Positions 42,503 through 51,556 are shown, counted from the first letter of the stretch. The stretch is 64,000 bases of DNA from Petrocella sp024636985 (GCA_024636985.1 JAGXFY010000029.1:1-64000), one strand, 5' to 3'. Translations and numbers: made by a program. Notes: generated from the sequence alone by a model not told the origin.

Positions 42503-42618
42503 GGTTATAGCGTCAAAACTAAGATTCACTAATTCACCTAGAAAGCAAAATTGCGTTGATACGTTCGCAACTTTTTTTCTAGATGAAAGTTCAACTATGT
42601 AATTTTAACACTTTTACC
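42503..42618 (+). repeat. MITE-like repeat, copy D (complete)
   Basis: GGTTATAGCGTCAAAACTAAG ... ATGTAATTTTAACACTTTTACC, 116 bp with mutated ends. GCTAT precedes copy D and also copy E, so part of the unit is duplicated in tandem. Confidence 0.75.
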
Positions 42619-42625
42619 TTGCTAT

Positions 42626-42693
42626 GGTTATAGCGTCAAAACTAAGATTCACTAATCATCTAGAAAACATATTTGCGTTGATACGTTCGCAAA
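42626..42693 (+). repeat. MITE-like repeat, copy E (left half)
   Basis: Repeats the first ~70 bases of copy D (GGTTATAGCGTCAAAACTAA, later GCGTTGATACGTTCGCAA) and stops directly at the AAAGGAG ribosome site of the YdcZ gene, replacing the region just upstream of it. Confidence 0.78.
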
Positions 42694-42703
42694 GGAGAAT
42701 ATT

Positions 42704-43126
42704 ATGTACAAGTTATTAGCCATGTTCAGCGGCATGACTGTCGCCATCATGATTTTATCCAACGGCTTACTTGTTGAAAGCATTGGAGGCACGCCCGCAT
42801 TACTCTTCATTCATATTACCGGACTCATGGGTGCACTGTTGCTGTTTTATAGCAACAAAGGTAGTTGGACCACTTTAAAAGGTATTCCTTTCTTCTATCT
42901 CTTAGGTGGTGTTACCGGTGTTGCCTCTGTCTATTTCACCAACTTAGCTTTTCTATCTATCGGTGCTACTGTAACCTTGATGCTAAGTCTTGTAGGCAGA
43001 ATCGTCACTTCGACCATTATCGATCATTATGGCTTAATGGGAATGAAAAAATATCCCTTTGTTCCTTTGAAGCTTTTAGGGTTAGCACTGATTAGTGTGG
43101 GTGCTCTATTTTTAATTATGTTCTAA
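42704..43126 (+). CDS. YdcZ (DUF606)-type DMT transporter, subunit 1
   Basis: 140 residues, five hydrophobic helices: LAMFSGMTVAIMILSNGLLV, GTPALLFIHITGLMGALLLF and so on. Half-size transporters of this family act in pairs. A second copy follows 13 nt on, in the same operon. AAAGGAG precedes the ATG. Substrate unknown. Confidence 0.85.
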   Translation: MYKLLAMFSGMTVAIMILSNGLLVESIGGTPALLFIHITGLMGALLLFYSNKGSWTTLKGIPFFYLLGGVTGVASVYFTNLAFLSIGATVTLMLSLVGRIVTSTIIDHYGLMGMKKYPFVPLKLLGLALISVGALFLIMF

Positions 43127-43139
43127 ACGGAGGTGTTCT

Positions 43140-43613
43140 ATGATTTTTTTTGTTGCCTTACTTACAGGTGTTTCAATAGTTATTGCCATGGTTCAGAATG
43201 CTAAACTTGCAGACTATATCGGTATCAAACAATGCACGGTTATGAACTATGTCACCGGACTTACGACTGTAACTTTTATTTTTATTATTCTAGGTGAGTC
43301 TTTGGGATTCGTATCTAAATTATCCTCGACGCATGCCCTTGCTTACTTCGGTGGTCTAATGGGTATTATTGTGGTGACCACTTCAACCGTTATCATCCGT
43401 AAACTCTCAATCATTGCTGCTACGATGTTGATGTATGCCGGACAACTTATGATGGGGATTTTTATTGACTATCTAAGAGATATTGATCTGTCCCTTGGTA
43501 AAATACTCGGTTGTATATTAATCATAGCCGGTGTCTACTTTAATACCCTAGTGGATCAAAGGTTAGCTAAAATTCCTCGTGTCGAGAATACCTCAATGCC
43601 CATGGATCTATAA
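43140..43613 (+). CDS. YdcZ (DUF606)-type DMT transporter, subunit 2
   Basis: 157 residues, again five helices: FFVALLTGVSIVIAMVQNAK at the start, then TTSTVIIRKLSIIAATMLMY and LGKILGCILIIAGVYFNTLV. The pairing of two half-transporters in opposite topologies is typical of this family. The upstream gene ends with ACGGAGGTG as RBS. Ends before the bidirectional terminator at 43647-43673. Confidence 0.85.
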   Translation: MIFFVALLTGVSIVIAMVQNAKLADYIGIKQCTVMNYVTGLTTVTFIFIILGESLGFVSKLSSTHALAYFGGLMGIIVVTTSTVIIRKLSIIAATMLMYAGQLMMGIFIDYLRDIDLSLGKILGCILIIAGVYFNTLVDQRLAKIPRVENTSMPMDL

Positions 43614-43646
43614 ATCAAATATTTGTTTTCTTTCATTGAGAATAAT

Positions 43647-43673
43647 AAAAACCAGCAATCTATGCTGGTTTTC
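43647..43673. terminator. Bidirectional terminator
   Basis: AAAACCAGCA-ATCTA-TGCTGGTTTTC. It serves the YdcZ pair on the plus strand and the DjlA-like gene on the minus strand. Confidence 0.88.
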
Positions 43674-44594
43674 TTATGCCGTTTTTACTTTTTTTAGATA
43701 CTCATAAGCCTCATTAATCTCAACAATTCTTTGATTAGCATATTGCTTGTAATCCTCCGGCATGCCATCAGAAGACATCTTATCAGGGTGATGTTCTTTG
43801 GCCAGCTTTCTATATGCTTTTTTTATCTCCATCAAATCGGCTTTTTCTGAAACACCTAGGACTTTACTATATTTACTTACCAAGTCAACTGAATTTGTTC
43901 GACTTCGGTCAGCATAACCATTGTAGCTGTCATAGCCATAACTTTGTTGTCGGGCATTTTGACTGAAGTACCTCTTAATGCTCATATATTCGTATTCAGT
44001 TAAGCCCAGTTCAGCTAATATCTTAACCAATAATTCTTCATCACTGTCTGTCATCTTTTGATCATGCATCACAAGTGAGACTAAAAGATAACTGATGGAC
44101 AGAACCACATCTCGTCTATTATGATAGGTTCGAACAACTCTTGCAAATTCAACATAGGCTTCAGGATGATCTTTTCCATAGTTGAAGGCTTTCTCATAAG
44201 CATTAAACTCGGAGCCGGTTATTCTAAAATTCATAGCTATGTATTGCCTGATGATCTGAATTTCCTTTGTACTGACATGACCATCGGATTTTGCAACTAT
44301 AGCCGCAAGTCCCATTATAGAAGCCACAACCGGATTAAGACCTGCAAATGCCGGTTCATCTTTTAAATAGCTTTTAAATTTCGGTATTTTTCTAGGTATC
44401 AATAAGACAATAAAAATCATCCAAGGAAAGAAGAAAGTTGCAATACCCCATAGCATGCCATTTCTACCCTTTGCTGTCATAATCATAATGACAATGATGG
44501 CCAATACTAAGTTGAATATAAGTGTAATTAATGAAAATCCCAAACTTAAGATACCACTAATTATTCCAGTCAATACTTGAATCATTCTATTCAC
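43674..44594 (-). CDS. DjlA-like membrane co-chaperone (TerB + J domain)
   Basis: 306 residues. Two N-terminal hydrophobic helices (about 8-38 and 48-66); a TerB-like helical domain (about 85-200, IMGLAAIVAKSDGHVSTKEI ... LVSLVMHDQKMTDSDEELLV); a Ser/Gly/Tyr-rich linker (QQSYGYDSYNGYADRSRTN); and a C-terminal J domain (KVLGVSEKADLMEIKKAYR, HPDKMSSDGMPEDY) with the HPD motif that stimulates Hsp70. This is the DjlA layout. Single gene. Confidence 0.9.
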   Translation of the reverse strand: MNRMIQVLTGIISGILSLGFSLITLIFNLVLAIIVIMIMTAKGRNGMLWGIATFFFPWMIFIVLLIPRKIPKFKSYLKDEPAFAGLNPVVASIMGLAAIVAKSDGHVSTKEIQIIRQYIAMNFRITGSEFNAYEKAFNYGKDHPEAYVEFARVVRTYHNRRDVVLSISYLLVSLVMHDQKMTDSDEELLVKILAELGLTEYEYMSIKRYFSQNARQQSYGYDSYNGYADRSRTNSVDLVSKYSKVLGVSEKADLMEIKKAYRKLAKEHHPDKMSSDGMPEDYKQYANQRIVEINEAYEYLKKVKTA

Positions 44595-44721
44595 TCCAAA
44601 CTTGTTAATGTCATTATTATAGTATGGTAGCTATCTAATTGCCATTAAAATTCTATTAAAATAAGCTTGACCTTAGTATCTAAGTCAAAGTATTATATAT
44701 TTTTACTTAGTCACCGCTTCA

Positions 44722-45327
44722 TTAAATCCTCTTTTTCTGCGTTAATTGCTTTGATTTTGTCTTTGGTTTTTTCTTAACCGAATAGCCGAAGGTACCCAGC
44801 TTCTCTCCAAGACTATAATAAACACCATGGGAGTAGGCAAATAATTTTGCAGCATCCAGGTGAAATTTGCCCTGCCCATCCATAAGCTTTTCATCAACGT
44901 AAACGCTCAGAATTTTTGCTATGAACATATCATGCGAGCCTAGTTTTTTAATTTCAACCACCTCACATAGTATATTCACCGGACTTTCTTCTATAAGTGG
45001 TGCTCGTACTTCCTCAGTCTGAATCAAATTTAATTTCATTTTCTTGATTTTATTTTCATTTTTTCCTGATCGCACACCGCAATAATCCGTTGCTCTAAGA
45101 AGTGCCTCTGTTGTCAGGTTAATCACAAAAGCCTTATTCCTTTTTATAATCTCATAGGAATGGCGCTCAGGTTTTATTGAAATGTAGGTCATTGGTGGAT
45201 TGGTACAGATGGTACCCGTCCATGCTACTGTAATGATGTTGTATTCCTCTTCGTCTTTTCCACAACTTACCATAACTGCCGGTAAGGGATAGATCATATT
45301 TCCAGGTTTCCATTTTATTTTTCCCAT
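44722..45327 (-). CDS. Flavin reductase-like (flavoredoxin) protein
   Basis: 201 residues from the ATG at 45327 (GGAGG 8 nt upstream); an ATG 15 nt earlier overlaps that site. A split-barrel FMN-binding flavin reductase domain: WKPGNMIYPLPAVMVSCG, NIITVAWTGTICTNPPMTYI and CGVRSGKNENKIKKMKL, with GSHDMFIAKILSVYVDEKLM later. The C-terminal ~20 residues are basic. Likely an FMN carrier or reductase; the partner is unknown. Confidence 0.88.
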   Translation of the reverse strand: MGKIKWKPGNMIYPLPAVMVSCGKDEEEYNIITVAWTGTICTNPPMTYISIKPERHSYEIIKRNKAFVINLTTEALLRATDYCGVRSGKNENKIKKMKLNLIQTEEVRAPLIEESPVNILCEVVEIKKLGSHDMFIAKILSVYVDEKLMDGQGKFHLDAAKLFAYSHGVYYSLGEKLGTFGYSVKKKPKTKSKQLTQKKRI

Positions 45328-45551
45328 GATGCATACCTCCATCTTATGTTAACTGGTCCAATTGAACTGTATCTTTCCTACAAAAAACTTCTAATACCTA
45401 AAGATTCCTACCTAGATACAATTAAAACCTCACTATACAACGAAATAATATAAGTATTCCTAGTTGACATTTGTTATCATTTAGTACATACTATAAATAA
45501 CAATCAATCGTGCACGACACACTGTAATAAAAACATTAACGAGGTGATATT

Positions 45552-45701
45552 ATGAGTCAAAATGACAACAAAGAATATGGATCAACAAAAACAGAAGCGT
45601 GGGCCGATTCAAAAGAATTCGATCCAGAGACAAATGTTAACCAGCCTAGTATTGATGCGGTAGAAGATGCCAAAGAATGGGTTGAGGAAAATGAAAAATA
45701 G
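45552..45701 (+). CDS. Very small acidic protein (DUF3787-like)
   Basis: 49 residues after GAGGTGATATT. Composition is acidic and Asn-rich (MSQNDNKEYGSTKTEAWADS ... EDAKEWVEENEK), with no hydrophobic segment. The ending A-K-E-W-V-x-x-N-E-K and the central T-E-A-W-A resemble small clostridial DUF3787 proteins, some annotated as spore surface proteins; this is from memory and unconfirmed. A perfect terminator follows 6 nt after the stop. Confidence 0.7.
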   Translation: MSQNDNKEYGSTKTEAWADSKEFDPETNVNQPSIDAVEDAKEWVEENEK

Positions 45702-45707
45702 TACTTG

Positions 45708-45748
45708 AAAGCCACTGATATACTTTAAATCAGTGGCTTTTTTTTATT
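45708..45748 (+). terminator. Terminator of the small acidic protein gene
   Basis: AAAGCCACTGAT-ATACTTTAA-ATCAGTGGCTTT followed by eight T. The stem also pairs on the minus strand and may end the lipoprotein transcript. Confidence 0.92.
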
Positions 45749-45764
45749 TTTTGTAACTTCTAAC

Positions 45765-46436
45765 CTATTTTCTAAGATCCAACATTGACTCAATCGTCTC
45801 TAGATCTTCATCTTCCATATAGGTGATGATGATATTTAGAGCGTATCCTTTTGAAAGGGTCACATAATGTACCTGATAAATAACCATATACCCAAGATCA
45901 ATAGTCGCTCGGCTTCTTGTAAATGTTTTTTTTTGTATATTCACCGTATCCATCGTTTCCTCAAATACAATGGTCTCTTCAAGATGTTCAATTCCAGCAC
46001 GGGCTTGTTCCAAATACGCCCCGCTACTATCTATATCCTTCATCTCATCCAAGCGCTCTGCAGATATATAGAGATTAGGATTCATGGCAACCACTTCGTC
46101 AAAGGGATACTTAAACACCCCTAGTAGGTTAAGTATTTCAAACGCTGTCAAATCATAGGTCGCATCTGATTCAGATGCTATATCTTCTCCTGTTTGCATC
46201 AACCGCATCATTTCTTCCTCAGATAGAATAATCCATGACTCCGGCAAATCCAGTTCTAAGTCAAAAAAGTTATTTTCATATTGGCCTTCTGTGATGCCAC
46301 CTTTCATATAGGCTACTTTTTCTTCATCACTCATAGAATCCATATTATCTGTGTTCTCTGATTGATTATTGCCCAGGTTACAGCCGGTGAGCACAATTAT
46401 ACAGATCAGTAGAACCCATATACGTTGTAATTTCAT
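45765..46436 (-). CDS. Lipoprotein, unknown function
   Basis: 223 residues from ATG 46436 (AAAGGATTTTT upstream). Type II signal peptide: basic MKLQRIW, hydrophobic VLLICIIVL, lipobox TGC with the lipid-bearing Cys at residue 19. The mature part is acidic (DNMDSMSDEEKVAYMKGGIT) and has no recognised enzymatic motif; the LELDLPESWIILSEEEMMRL and ADR/ESMLDLRK segments suggest a PsbP/YcxC-like fold but this is uncertain. It begins inside the end of the epimerase gene, so the two are coupled. Confidence 0.72.
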   Translation of the reverse strand: MKLQRIWVLLICIIVLTGCNLGNNQSENTDNMDSMSDEEKVAYMKGGITEGQYENNFFDLELDLPESWIILSEEEMMRLMQTGEDIASESDATYDLTAFEILNLLGVFKYPFDEVVAMNPNLYISAERLDEMKDIDSSGAYLEQARAGIEHLEETIVFEETMDTVNIQKKTFTRSRATIDLGYMVIYQVHYVTLSKGYALNIIITYMEDEDLETIESMLDLRK

Positions 46437-46450
46437 AAAAATCCTTTCTC

Positions 46451-47470
46451 TCATAAAATGATAGATTTTCTAGCCTCTTCCAAGGCTTCTATAACTCGGT
46501 CGCACCAAGCATCAAATTCCGGGTCTTCTTTTTGCATCGCTTCATTTGCTAAGAAATGATCTATGGTCATTTTGATACCTTGATCAAATCGCGTAGTGGC
46601 TACAAATTCAGGTACCAAACGTTTTAGCTTACTGTTATCAAAGACAACCGTTTGTGACTTGTCGCCTAATAGACTGCCGCCAAAATCGTAATCCGAACAT
46701 TCAGCCAAAAATTCTGATGCCACATGAATGCCTTTTAGTTTTACACCTAGGGCATCTGCTATTGTTTGATAGATCTGATTCCATGTTAATGTCTCATCAG
46801 AAGTAATCTGCACCGCTTCACCTATGGCATGTATGTTACCCATAAGCCCAACAAAGCCTTTTGCAAAGTCCGATGTATGGGTCATGGTCCATAAGGCTGT
46901 TCCGTCACCATTAATTATAACCGGTTTACCTTCCAACATTCTTTTTGCCACTTGCCAGCTGCCTTGATGACCTTTTACACTGATTGGTATTGACCCGGTA
47001 CCATAGGTATGACTTGGTCTAACAATCGTAACCGGGAATCCTTCATTTCTGTATAGATCCATTAAATAAGCTTCACAAGCTATTTTATCTCTAGAATAAG
47101 CCCAATACGGATTAGAAAGTGGTGTACCCTCATTCACTCTGTAATCGGATAAAGGTTTTTGGTAGACAGAAGCAGAACTAATGAATATAAATTGCTTCGT
47201 CTTATTCTTGAAAAGTCGATAATCTCTTTCTAAATGTGACGGTTCAAAAGCAATGAAATCTGCAACCACATCAAATGACAGATCTTCAATTAAAGAAGAA
47301 AGCTTATCTTCATCTTGAATATCGCAAGTGATGTGGGTTACGCCTTCATCTCCAAGCGCCTCATTTCGATTACCTCTATTTACGATATAAAGTTCTACAC
47401 CCTTTTTAATTAGGGCCTTTGAAATAGCTAAACTAATCGTGCCTGTTCCGCCAATAAATAATACTTTCAT
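46451..47470 (-). CDS. NAD-dependent epimerase/dehydratase (extended SDR)
   Basis: 339 residues from ATG 47470 (GGAGATTATT upstream). Rossmann start MKVLFIGGTGTISLAISKAL; catalytic YxxxK in PYWAYSRDKIACEAYLMD near 130; TIVRPSHTYGTGS near 155. Typical of RNA-binding-protein-like and UDP-sugar epimerases; the substrate is unknown. Its natural upstream region is interrupted by the IS110 element. Confidence 0.88.
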   Translation of the reverse strand: MKVLFIGGTGTISLAISKALIKKGVELYIVNRGNRNEALGDEGVTHITCDIQDEDKLSSLIEDLSFDVVADFIAFEPSHLERDYRLFKNKTKQFIFISSASVYQKPLSDYRVNEGTPLSNPYWAYSRDKIACEAYLMDLYRNEGFPVTIVRPSHTYGTGSIPISVKGHQGSWQVAKRMLEGKPVIINGDGTALWTMTHTSDFAKGFVGLMGNIHAIGEAVQITSDETLTWNQIYQTIADALGVKLKGIHVASEFLAECSDYDFGGSLLGDKSQTVVFDNSKLKRLVPEFVATTRFDQGIKMTIDHFLANEAMQKEDPEFDAWCDRVIEALEEARKSIIL

Positions 47471-47514
47471 AATAATCTCCATTCCGCCGCCAAGCAGCGG
47501 CACAAATAGTTATT

Positions 47515-47755
47515 AAAGTTCTTGACTACCTCAAACTTCTTGGTAGAATTAGCTCATGAAGCTATACTACAAAGCACGGTAGGAGGAGTCGTTAAACTCT
47601 TTTTTGTTTTAGACAGTATAATAATCAGTGTGAGCTTCGCCTTTCAAGCACAAATAAGTGGCTCTATAAGACCGTACACTAAGAATTGTTTTAACACCTA
47701 GTTAAATGTGTGGCGAAGCAGTCAATGGCTTCTTTATCTTTTACGAAAGGAGTTT
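47515..47755 (+). ncRNA. Candidate bridge RNA region of the IS110 element
   Basis: About 240 non-coding bases directly upstream of the transposase. A stem GTAG..TAGCT-CATGA-AGCTA..CTAC (47550-47577) is followed by AGGAGGAGTC and a T-rich stretch. In IS110 elements the region before the transposase is transcribed into a bridge RNA whose internal loops match target and donor DNA; loops were not assigned here because the element ends are unknown. Confidence 0.45.
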
Positions 47756-47759
47756 TTTT

Positions 47760-49022
47760 ATGAAAGTTGTTTATCAAACCTGTTGCGGTATTGATGTTCA
47801 CAAAGCTTTCTTTGTAGCTACTATTATCAAAACCACTTCAGGTATTACACCTTCTTATCAAAAGAAACGTTTTTCCACATTCAACAATTCTATTTTACAA
47901 TTCAAAGATTGGTTGATTGAAAATCAATGCTTCGATGTTTGCATGGAATCTACCGGTAAATATTGGGTCCCTGTTTTTAACCTCTTGGAAGACGAAATCA
48001 ACGTCACCATCGCCAACCCCAAATGGGTCAAAGCTGTTAAAGGTAACAAGGACGATACCAAAGATTCTAAGTGGATTGGGGATTTGTTTCGATTAGGATT
48101 AGTTCCTGGTAGCTTTGTTCCTTGTAAATCCATTCGTATTCTACGTGAATATACTAGGTACCGCTACAAACTAATTTCTTCCAGATCAAGCGAAAAGAAT
48201 CGTTATCAGAACTCGCTTACTGTCTGCAACGTCGCTTTAGATTCTGTCGTTTCAGATATCTTTGGGAAATCAGCTACATCTATTGTTGATTACCTAATCG
48301 AGCAATCCGACAATTCCATCAACCACGAAGAAATATCTTCCAGACTCTTTCGTTCACTTAAGAAAAAGTCTGATAGTGTCATTGAATCTATCGAAGGGTA
48401 TCAGATGACTGACTCCCAAAAATATCGTATGCACCTTGTCCGTGCACATTTGGATTATATCACATCTACGATAAACGATATAGACACTAAATTGGATTCT
48501 TTGATTGCTCCTTATGAAAATGCTGTCCAGTTACTCTGTACCATTCCAGGGGTAAAACGTAGCAGTGCTATTACTATAGTCTCTGAAATCGGTACAGATA
48601 TGTCTCAATTTTCTTCTTCTAAACGTTTGTGTTGTTGGGCTGGTCTAACTCCCGGCAATAACGAATCTGCTGGTAAGAAAAAATCGGTTAGAATAACACG
48701 TGCCGGAGTCTACCTAAAACCTGCATTAGTACAGTGTGCTCATGCAGCCGTGACCTCTACTGATTCCCCTTACTACAAACAAAAATATGAACGTATTATG
48801 AAGCGCCGTGGTAAAAAACGTGCTATTATCGCTATCGCTAGAATGATTCTTACTGCTATTTACCAAATGTTCTCAACGGGTGAAGCATGGAACCCTAGCG
48901 ACCTTTATAAATCTGATATGCCAAAGCCTCTTGTTGAAAAGCAGAAAGCTAAGGCGATCAAACAAGCAATGAAACTTCTTATTAAGGAAGGGCTAATTAC
49001 TGAACCCCTAGAAGCTTCGTAA
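47760..49022 (+). CDS. IS110-family transposase
   Basis: 420 residues from the ATG at 47760 (AAGGAG 7 nt upstream); an earlier in-frame ATG is less well placed. The N-terminal DEDD/RuvC-like domain shows GIDVHKAFFVATI, MESTGKYWVPVFNLLEDE and GNKDDTKDSKWIGDLFR; the C-terminal Tnp domain shows LCTIPGVKRSSAITIVSEIG and WAGLTPGNNESAGKKKS with the catalytic Ser. Reading frame intact, so the element may still be active. Confidence 0.95.
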   Translation: MKVVYQTCCGIDVHKAFFVATIIKTTSGITPSYQKKRFSTFNNSILQFKDWLIENQCFDVCMESTGKYWVPVFNLLEDEINVTIANPKWVKAVKGNKDDTKDSKWIGDLFRLGLVPGSFVPCKSIRILREYTRYRYKLISSRSSEKNRYQNSLTVCNVALDSVVSDIFGKSATSIVDYLIEQSDNSINHEEISSRLFRSLKKKSDSVIESIEGYQMTDSQKYRMHLVRAHLDYITSTINDIDTKLDSLIAPYENAVQLLCTIPGVKRSSAITIVSEIGTDMSQFSSSKRLCCWAGLTPGNNESAGKKKSVRITRAGVYLKPALVQCAHAAVTSTDSPYYKQKYERIMKRRGKKRAIIAIARMILTAIYQMFSTGEAWNPSDLYKSDMPKPLVEKQKAKAIKQAMKLLIKEGLITEPLEAS

Positions 49023-49046
49023 ATTTATTTAACTAGTTTTTGTTCA

Positions 49047-49098
49047 TTGGCTGTTTATGCAACAGCTTATTAGTTGTTCCAATTTATTGGCTGTTTAA
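49047..49098. repeat. Pair of 12-bp direct repeats downstream of the transposase
   Basis: ATTGGCTGTTTA occurs at 49047-49058 and 49087-49098, 40 bp apart. It may mark the right end or the insertion site of the IS110 element. Confidence 0.6.
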
Positions 49099-49167
49099 AT
49101 ATTCTTTCACACTAATCTCCTATCTTTTTTCTTTCACTTATTTGGATGCGTTCATTCCTAGTACTGT

Positions 49168-50208
49168 TTATACCAATCCATCTTTTCTGAGTTGTTCAAT
49201 ATGATCTTTCAAGGTGGTTTCAAGAGATCGATATGTCATTTTGAGCTCTTGAATACTTCGACTGTTATCTGCTTTTAGCTTATACCCCACATTGTTCTTA
49301 ATATATTGTCTAGAAAGGCCGATCATAGGCGCAATAGCCCAGATTACAGGCTTTGGAATTATTCTGCGTGGTAATTTATACTGGTTACCATAATGATGCT
49401 TTATGATTTTTGCCATCTTTAGAAAACTACCATTTTCATTGGCAATAATATATCTTCCATACGCTTCTTGGGTAAAAGCAGCTCGGATATGACCGGTTGA
49501 TATATCCCGTATATCTGAAAAAACATACTCAAGATGAGGGACCCCCGTTCTAAATGCACCGCTAAGAAGACGCCTTAAGGTGTCAATAGATGTCGCATCC
49601 ACCCGCTTAGATAGCGAGGGACCAAAGACAAATCCGGGATGAATGGTAACCAAATCCCAGGCTTCTTGCTGACCCACCATCTCCCACGCCTTTTTTTCTG
49701 CCATGGTTTTTGAATAGCTATAGGGGTTATTATCTAAGGAACTGGTCGAATTCCACATCGTCTCATCAAAAGCTTCAATACCCAAGTCATGCATATCACG
49801 ATTGTCTCCGTAGATGGCTGCCAGACTACTGGTTAATACAACACGTTTGACTGTTTTGGATCGATTGACTGCCTCAAGAACATTAACAGTACCTTGCACT
49901 GCCGGTTCTAACAGATCCTTTCTTGGATCTAAATCGCGATCTACAGAAAAAGGCGACGCCGTATGCATCACATAATCTGCACCTTTAATGGCTAGATCAA
50001 AACTACCTGCTTTGATCAAGTCTGCTTCGAATATTTTTAATGTACCTTCATATTTTTTCTCAAGATTTAGCAGATGTACGTACTTCTCTTTATCCTTTAA
50101 CTTTCTTACTGTTATACGTACCTCATGGCCTTCTTTGAGCAAATCTCGAACAATCCAAGATGCAATATAGCCGGTACCTCCGGTTACAACTACTTTCATT
50201 TTATCCAT
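49168..50208 (-). CDS. Extended SDR, dihydroflavonol-4-reductase-like
   Basis: 346 residues. Rossmann motif VTGGTGYIASWIVRDLLKEG at the start; IKGADYVMHTASPFSVDRDL near 79; catalytic Ser and YxxxK (NPYSYSKTMAEKKAWEM) near 165; HPGFVFGPSLSKRVDATSID after it. It reduces or epimerises an unknown carbonyl or sugar substrate with NAD(P)H. AAGGATGATT precedes the ATG. Confidence 0.9.
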   Translation of the reverse strand: MDKMKVVVTGGTGYIASWIVRDLLKEGHEVRITVRKLKDKEKYVHLLNLEKKYEGTLKIFEADLIKAGSFDLAIKGADYVMHTASPFSVDRDLDPRKDLLEPAVQGTVNVLEAVNRSKTVKRVVLTSSLAAIYGDNRDMHDLGIEAFDETMWNSTSSLDNNPYSYSKTMAEKKAWEMVGQQEAWDLVTIHPGFVFGPSLSKRVDATSIDTLRRLLSGAFRTGVPHLEYVFSDIRDISTGHIRAAFTQEAYGRYIIANENGSFLKMAKIIKHHYGNQYKLPRRIIPKPVIWAIAPMIGLSRQYIKNNVGYKLKADNSRSIQELKMTYRSLETTLKDHIEQLRKDGLV

Positions 50209-50383
50209 ATAATCATCCTTTCCAATACGACAACGCCTCTAACACTATGATGTCCCATGATGCATGGATTGTCAAGGTTAAGCTTAGATGCTATAATATT
50301 ATAACAAGCATATATAGGTGTTTTTATTAAAATAGTAGCATACCACTTCAAGCAATAGGATTTTTTGAATGGAGGATGATTAC

Positions 50384-51556
50384 ATGTCTCAGGACATTGT
50401 TATGGATTTAAGGAAATTTGTCGCTCCTGAAATCATTATCGGTATTGATGCAAGACTTCTTATTCATCGCTATTTAACGCATTTTAACTCAAAAAGACCT
50501 ATGATTGTCACTGATGCAGGTGTAAAAGATCAGCCTTGGTTCTTAGAATTAGAAGATCTTATACGATCCAATTCTGAAGATATGATCGTTTTTGATGATG
50601 TTACCCCAAATCCTAGAGATTACGAAGCCATGATGGGTGCGGAAATTTTCCTGTCTCATGATTGCGACTTATTGATTGCCGTCGGTGGTGGTAGCCCTAT
50701 TGACTGTGCTAAATGTATCAGTATAGTATCCACCAACGGTGGCCATATTCTAAATTATGAAGGTGTAGATGAAATCAAGCTTCCCGGACCACCGCTCATC
50801 TGTATCCCAAGTACTTCTGGAACTTCAGCAGATATCTCTCAGTTTGCCATCATTCAAGACTCTCAGGAATCTGTGAAAAGAGCAATTATCAGCAAAAAAG
50901 TGGTCCCCGATCTTGCTTTAATAGATCCTATACCGCTTATGACTATGGATAAATATCTAACTGCATGTACAGGTATGGATGCTCTAACCCATGCAATAGA
51001 AGCTTTTGTATCGAATGCTCACTCACCCTTAACCGATGTCCATGCACTTGAAGCCATTTCTCTAATATACAATAACATTGATAAAGCGATGGCTGAAGAT
51101 AGAAGTCTAGATACGATGTATCAGATGCTCCTTGGATCCTTGCAAGCCGGTCTTGCTTTTTCAAATGCCAGTTTAGGCGCTGTTCACGCCATGGCCCATT
51201 CTTTAGGTGGTCTTTTGGATCTTCCTCATGGAGAATGTAACAGCATCCTTCTTGAACATGTCATTGCTTTGAATTTTGATGCTGAAGTAGAACGTTATAA
51301 GGCCATAGCAAAGCAACTGAATATTCAAACACATCTATTATCGGATGATGATATTTGTGAAGGAATCTTACTTAAAATTCGTTATATGCGAGAAAAACTA
51401 AATATTCCTTCGTCCATCAAGGTAACCACTTTATCCTCTGATATCATTGACCGTTTAATTGTAAATGCACAAAATGATCCTTGTATGGTCACTAATCCAA
51501 GAATCTTGTCCACCAAGGAGTTGAAAAGCATTTATGAGCAAATCCTACGAATCTGA
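50384..51556 (+). CDS. Iron-containing alcohol dehydrogenase
   Basis: 390 residues from ATG 50384, with GGAGGATGATT upstream; an ATG five codons earlier is possible. Type III Fe-ADH: GGGSPIDCAKCISIV near 98, IPSTSGTSADISQF near 142, TGMDALTHAIEAFVS near 202 with the metal Asp/His, and HAMAHSLGG plus DLPHGECN with metal-binding His near 267-281. It oxidises or reduces an unknown alcohol or aldehyde with NAD(P). The next gene overlaps its end by 23 nt, an unusual coupling to a cyclic di-GMP protein. Confidence 0.93.
   Translation: MSQDIVMDLRKFVAPEIIIGIDARLLIHRYLTHFNSKRPMIVTDAGVKDQPWFLELEDLIRSNSEDMIVFDDVTPNPRDYEAMMGAEIFLSHDCDLLIAVGGGSPIDCAKCISIVSTNGGHILNYEGVDEIKLPGPPLICIPSTSGTSADISQFAIIQDSQESVKRAIISKKVVPDLALIDPIPLMTMDKYLTACTGMDALTHAIEAFVSNAHSPLTDVHALEAISLIYNNIDKAMAEDRSLDTMYQMLLGSLQAGLAFSNASLGAVHAMAHSLGGLLDLPHGECNSILLEHVIALNFDAEVERYKAIAKQLNIQTHLLSDDDICEGILLKIRYMREKLNIPSSIKVTTLSSDIIDRLIVNAQNDPCMVTNPRILSTKELKSIYEQILRI

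Larger units (their letters stand above)
47510..49150 (+). mobile_element. IS110-family insertion sequence (limits approximate)
   Basis: A single long transposase gene with about 250 non-coding bases before it and about 130 after it, lacking terminal inverted repeats, as expected of IS110 elements. It sits between two minus-strand epimerase-type genes. Exact ends cannot be set by eye because this family leaves only a short core at its junctions. Confidence 0.85.

Noticed and set aside
47706..47759. Longer transposase start at 47706
   Set aside because: The extra 18 residues have no family match; the ATG at 47760 has a proper AAGGAG and begins with the conserved GIDVHK region.
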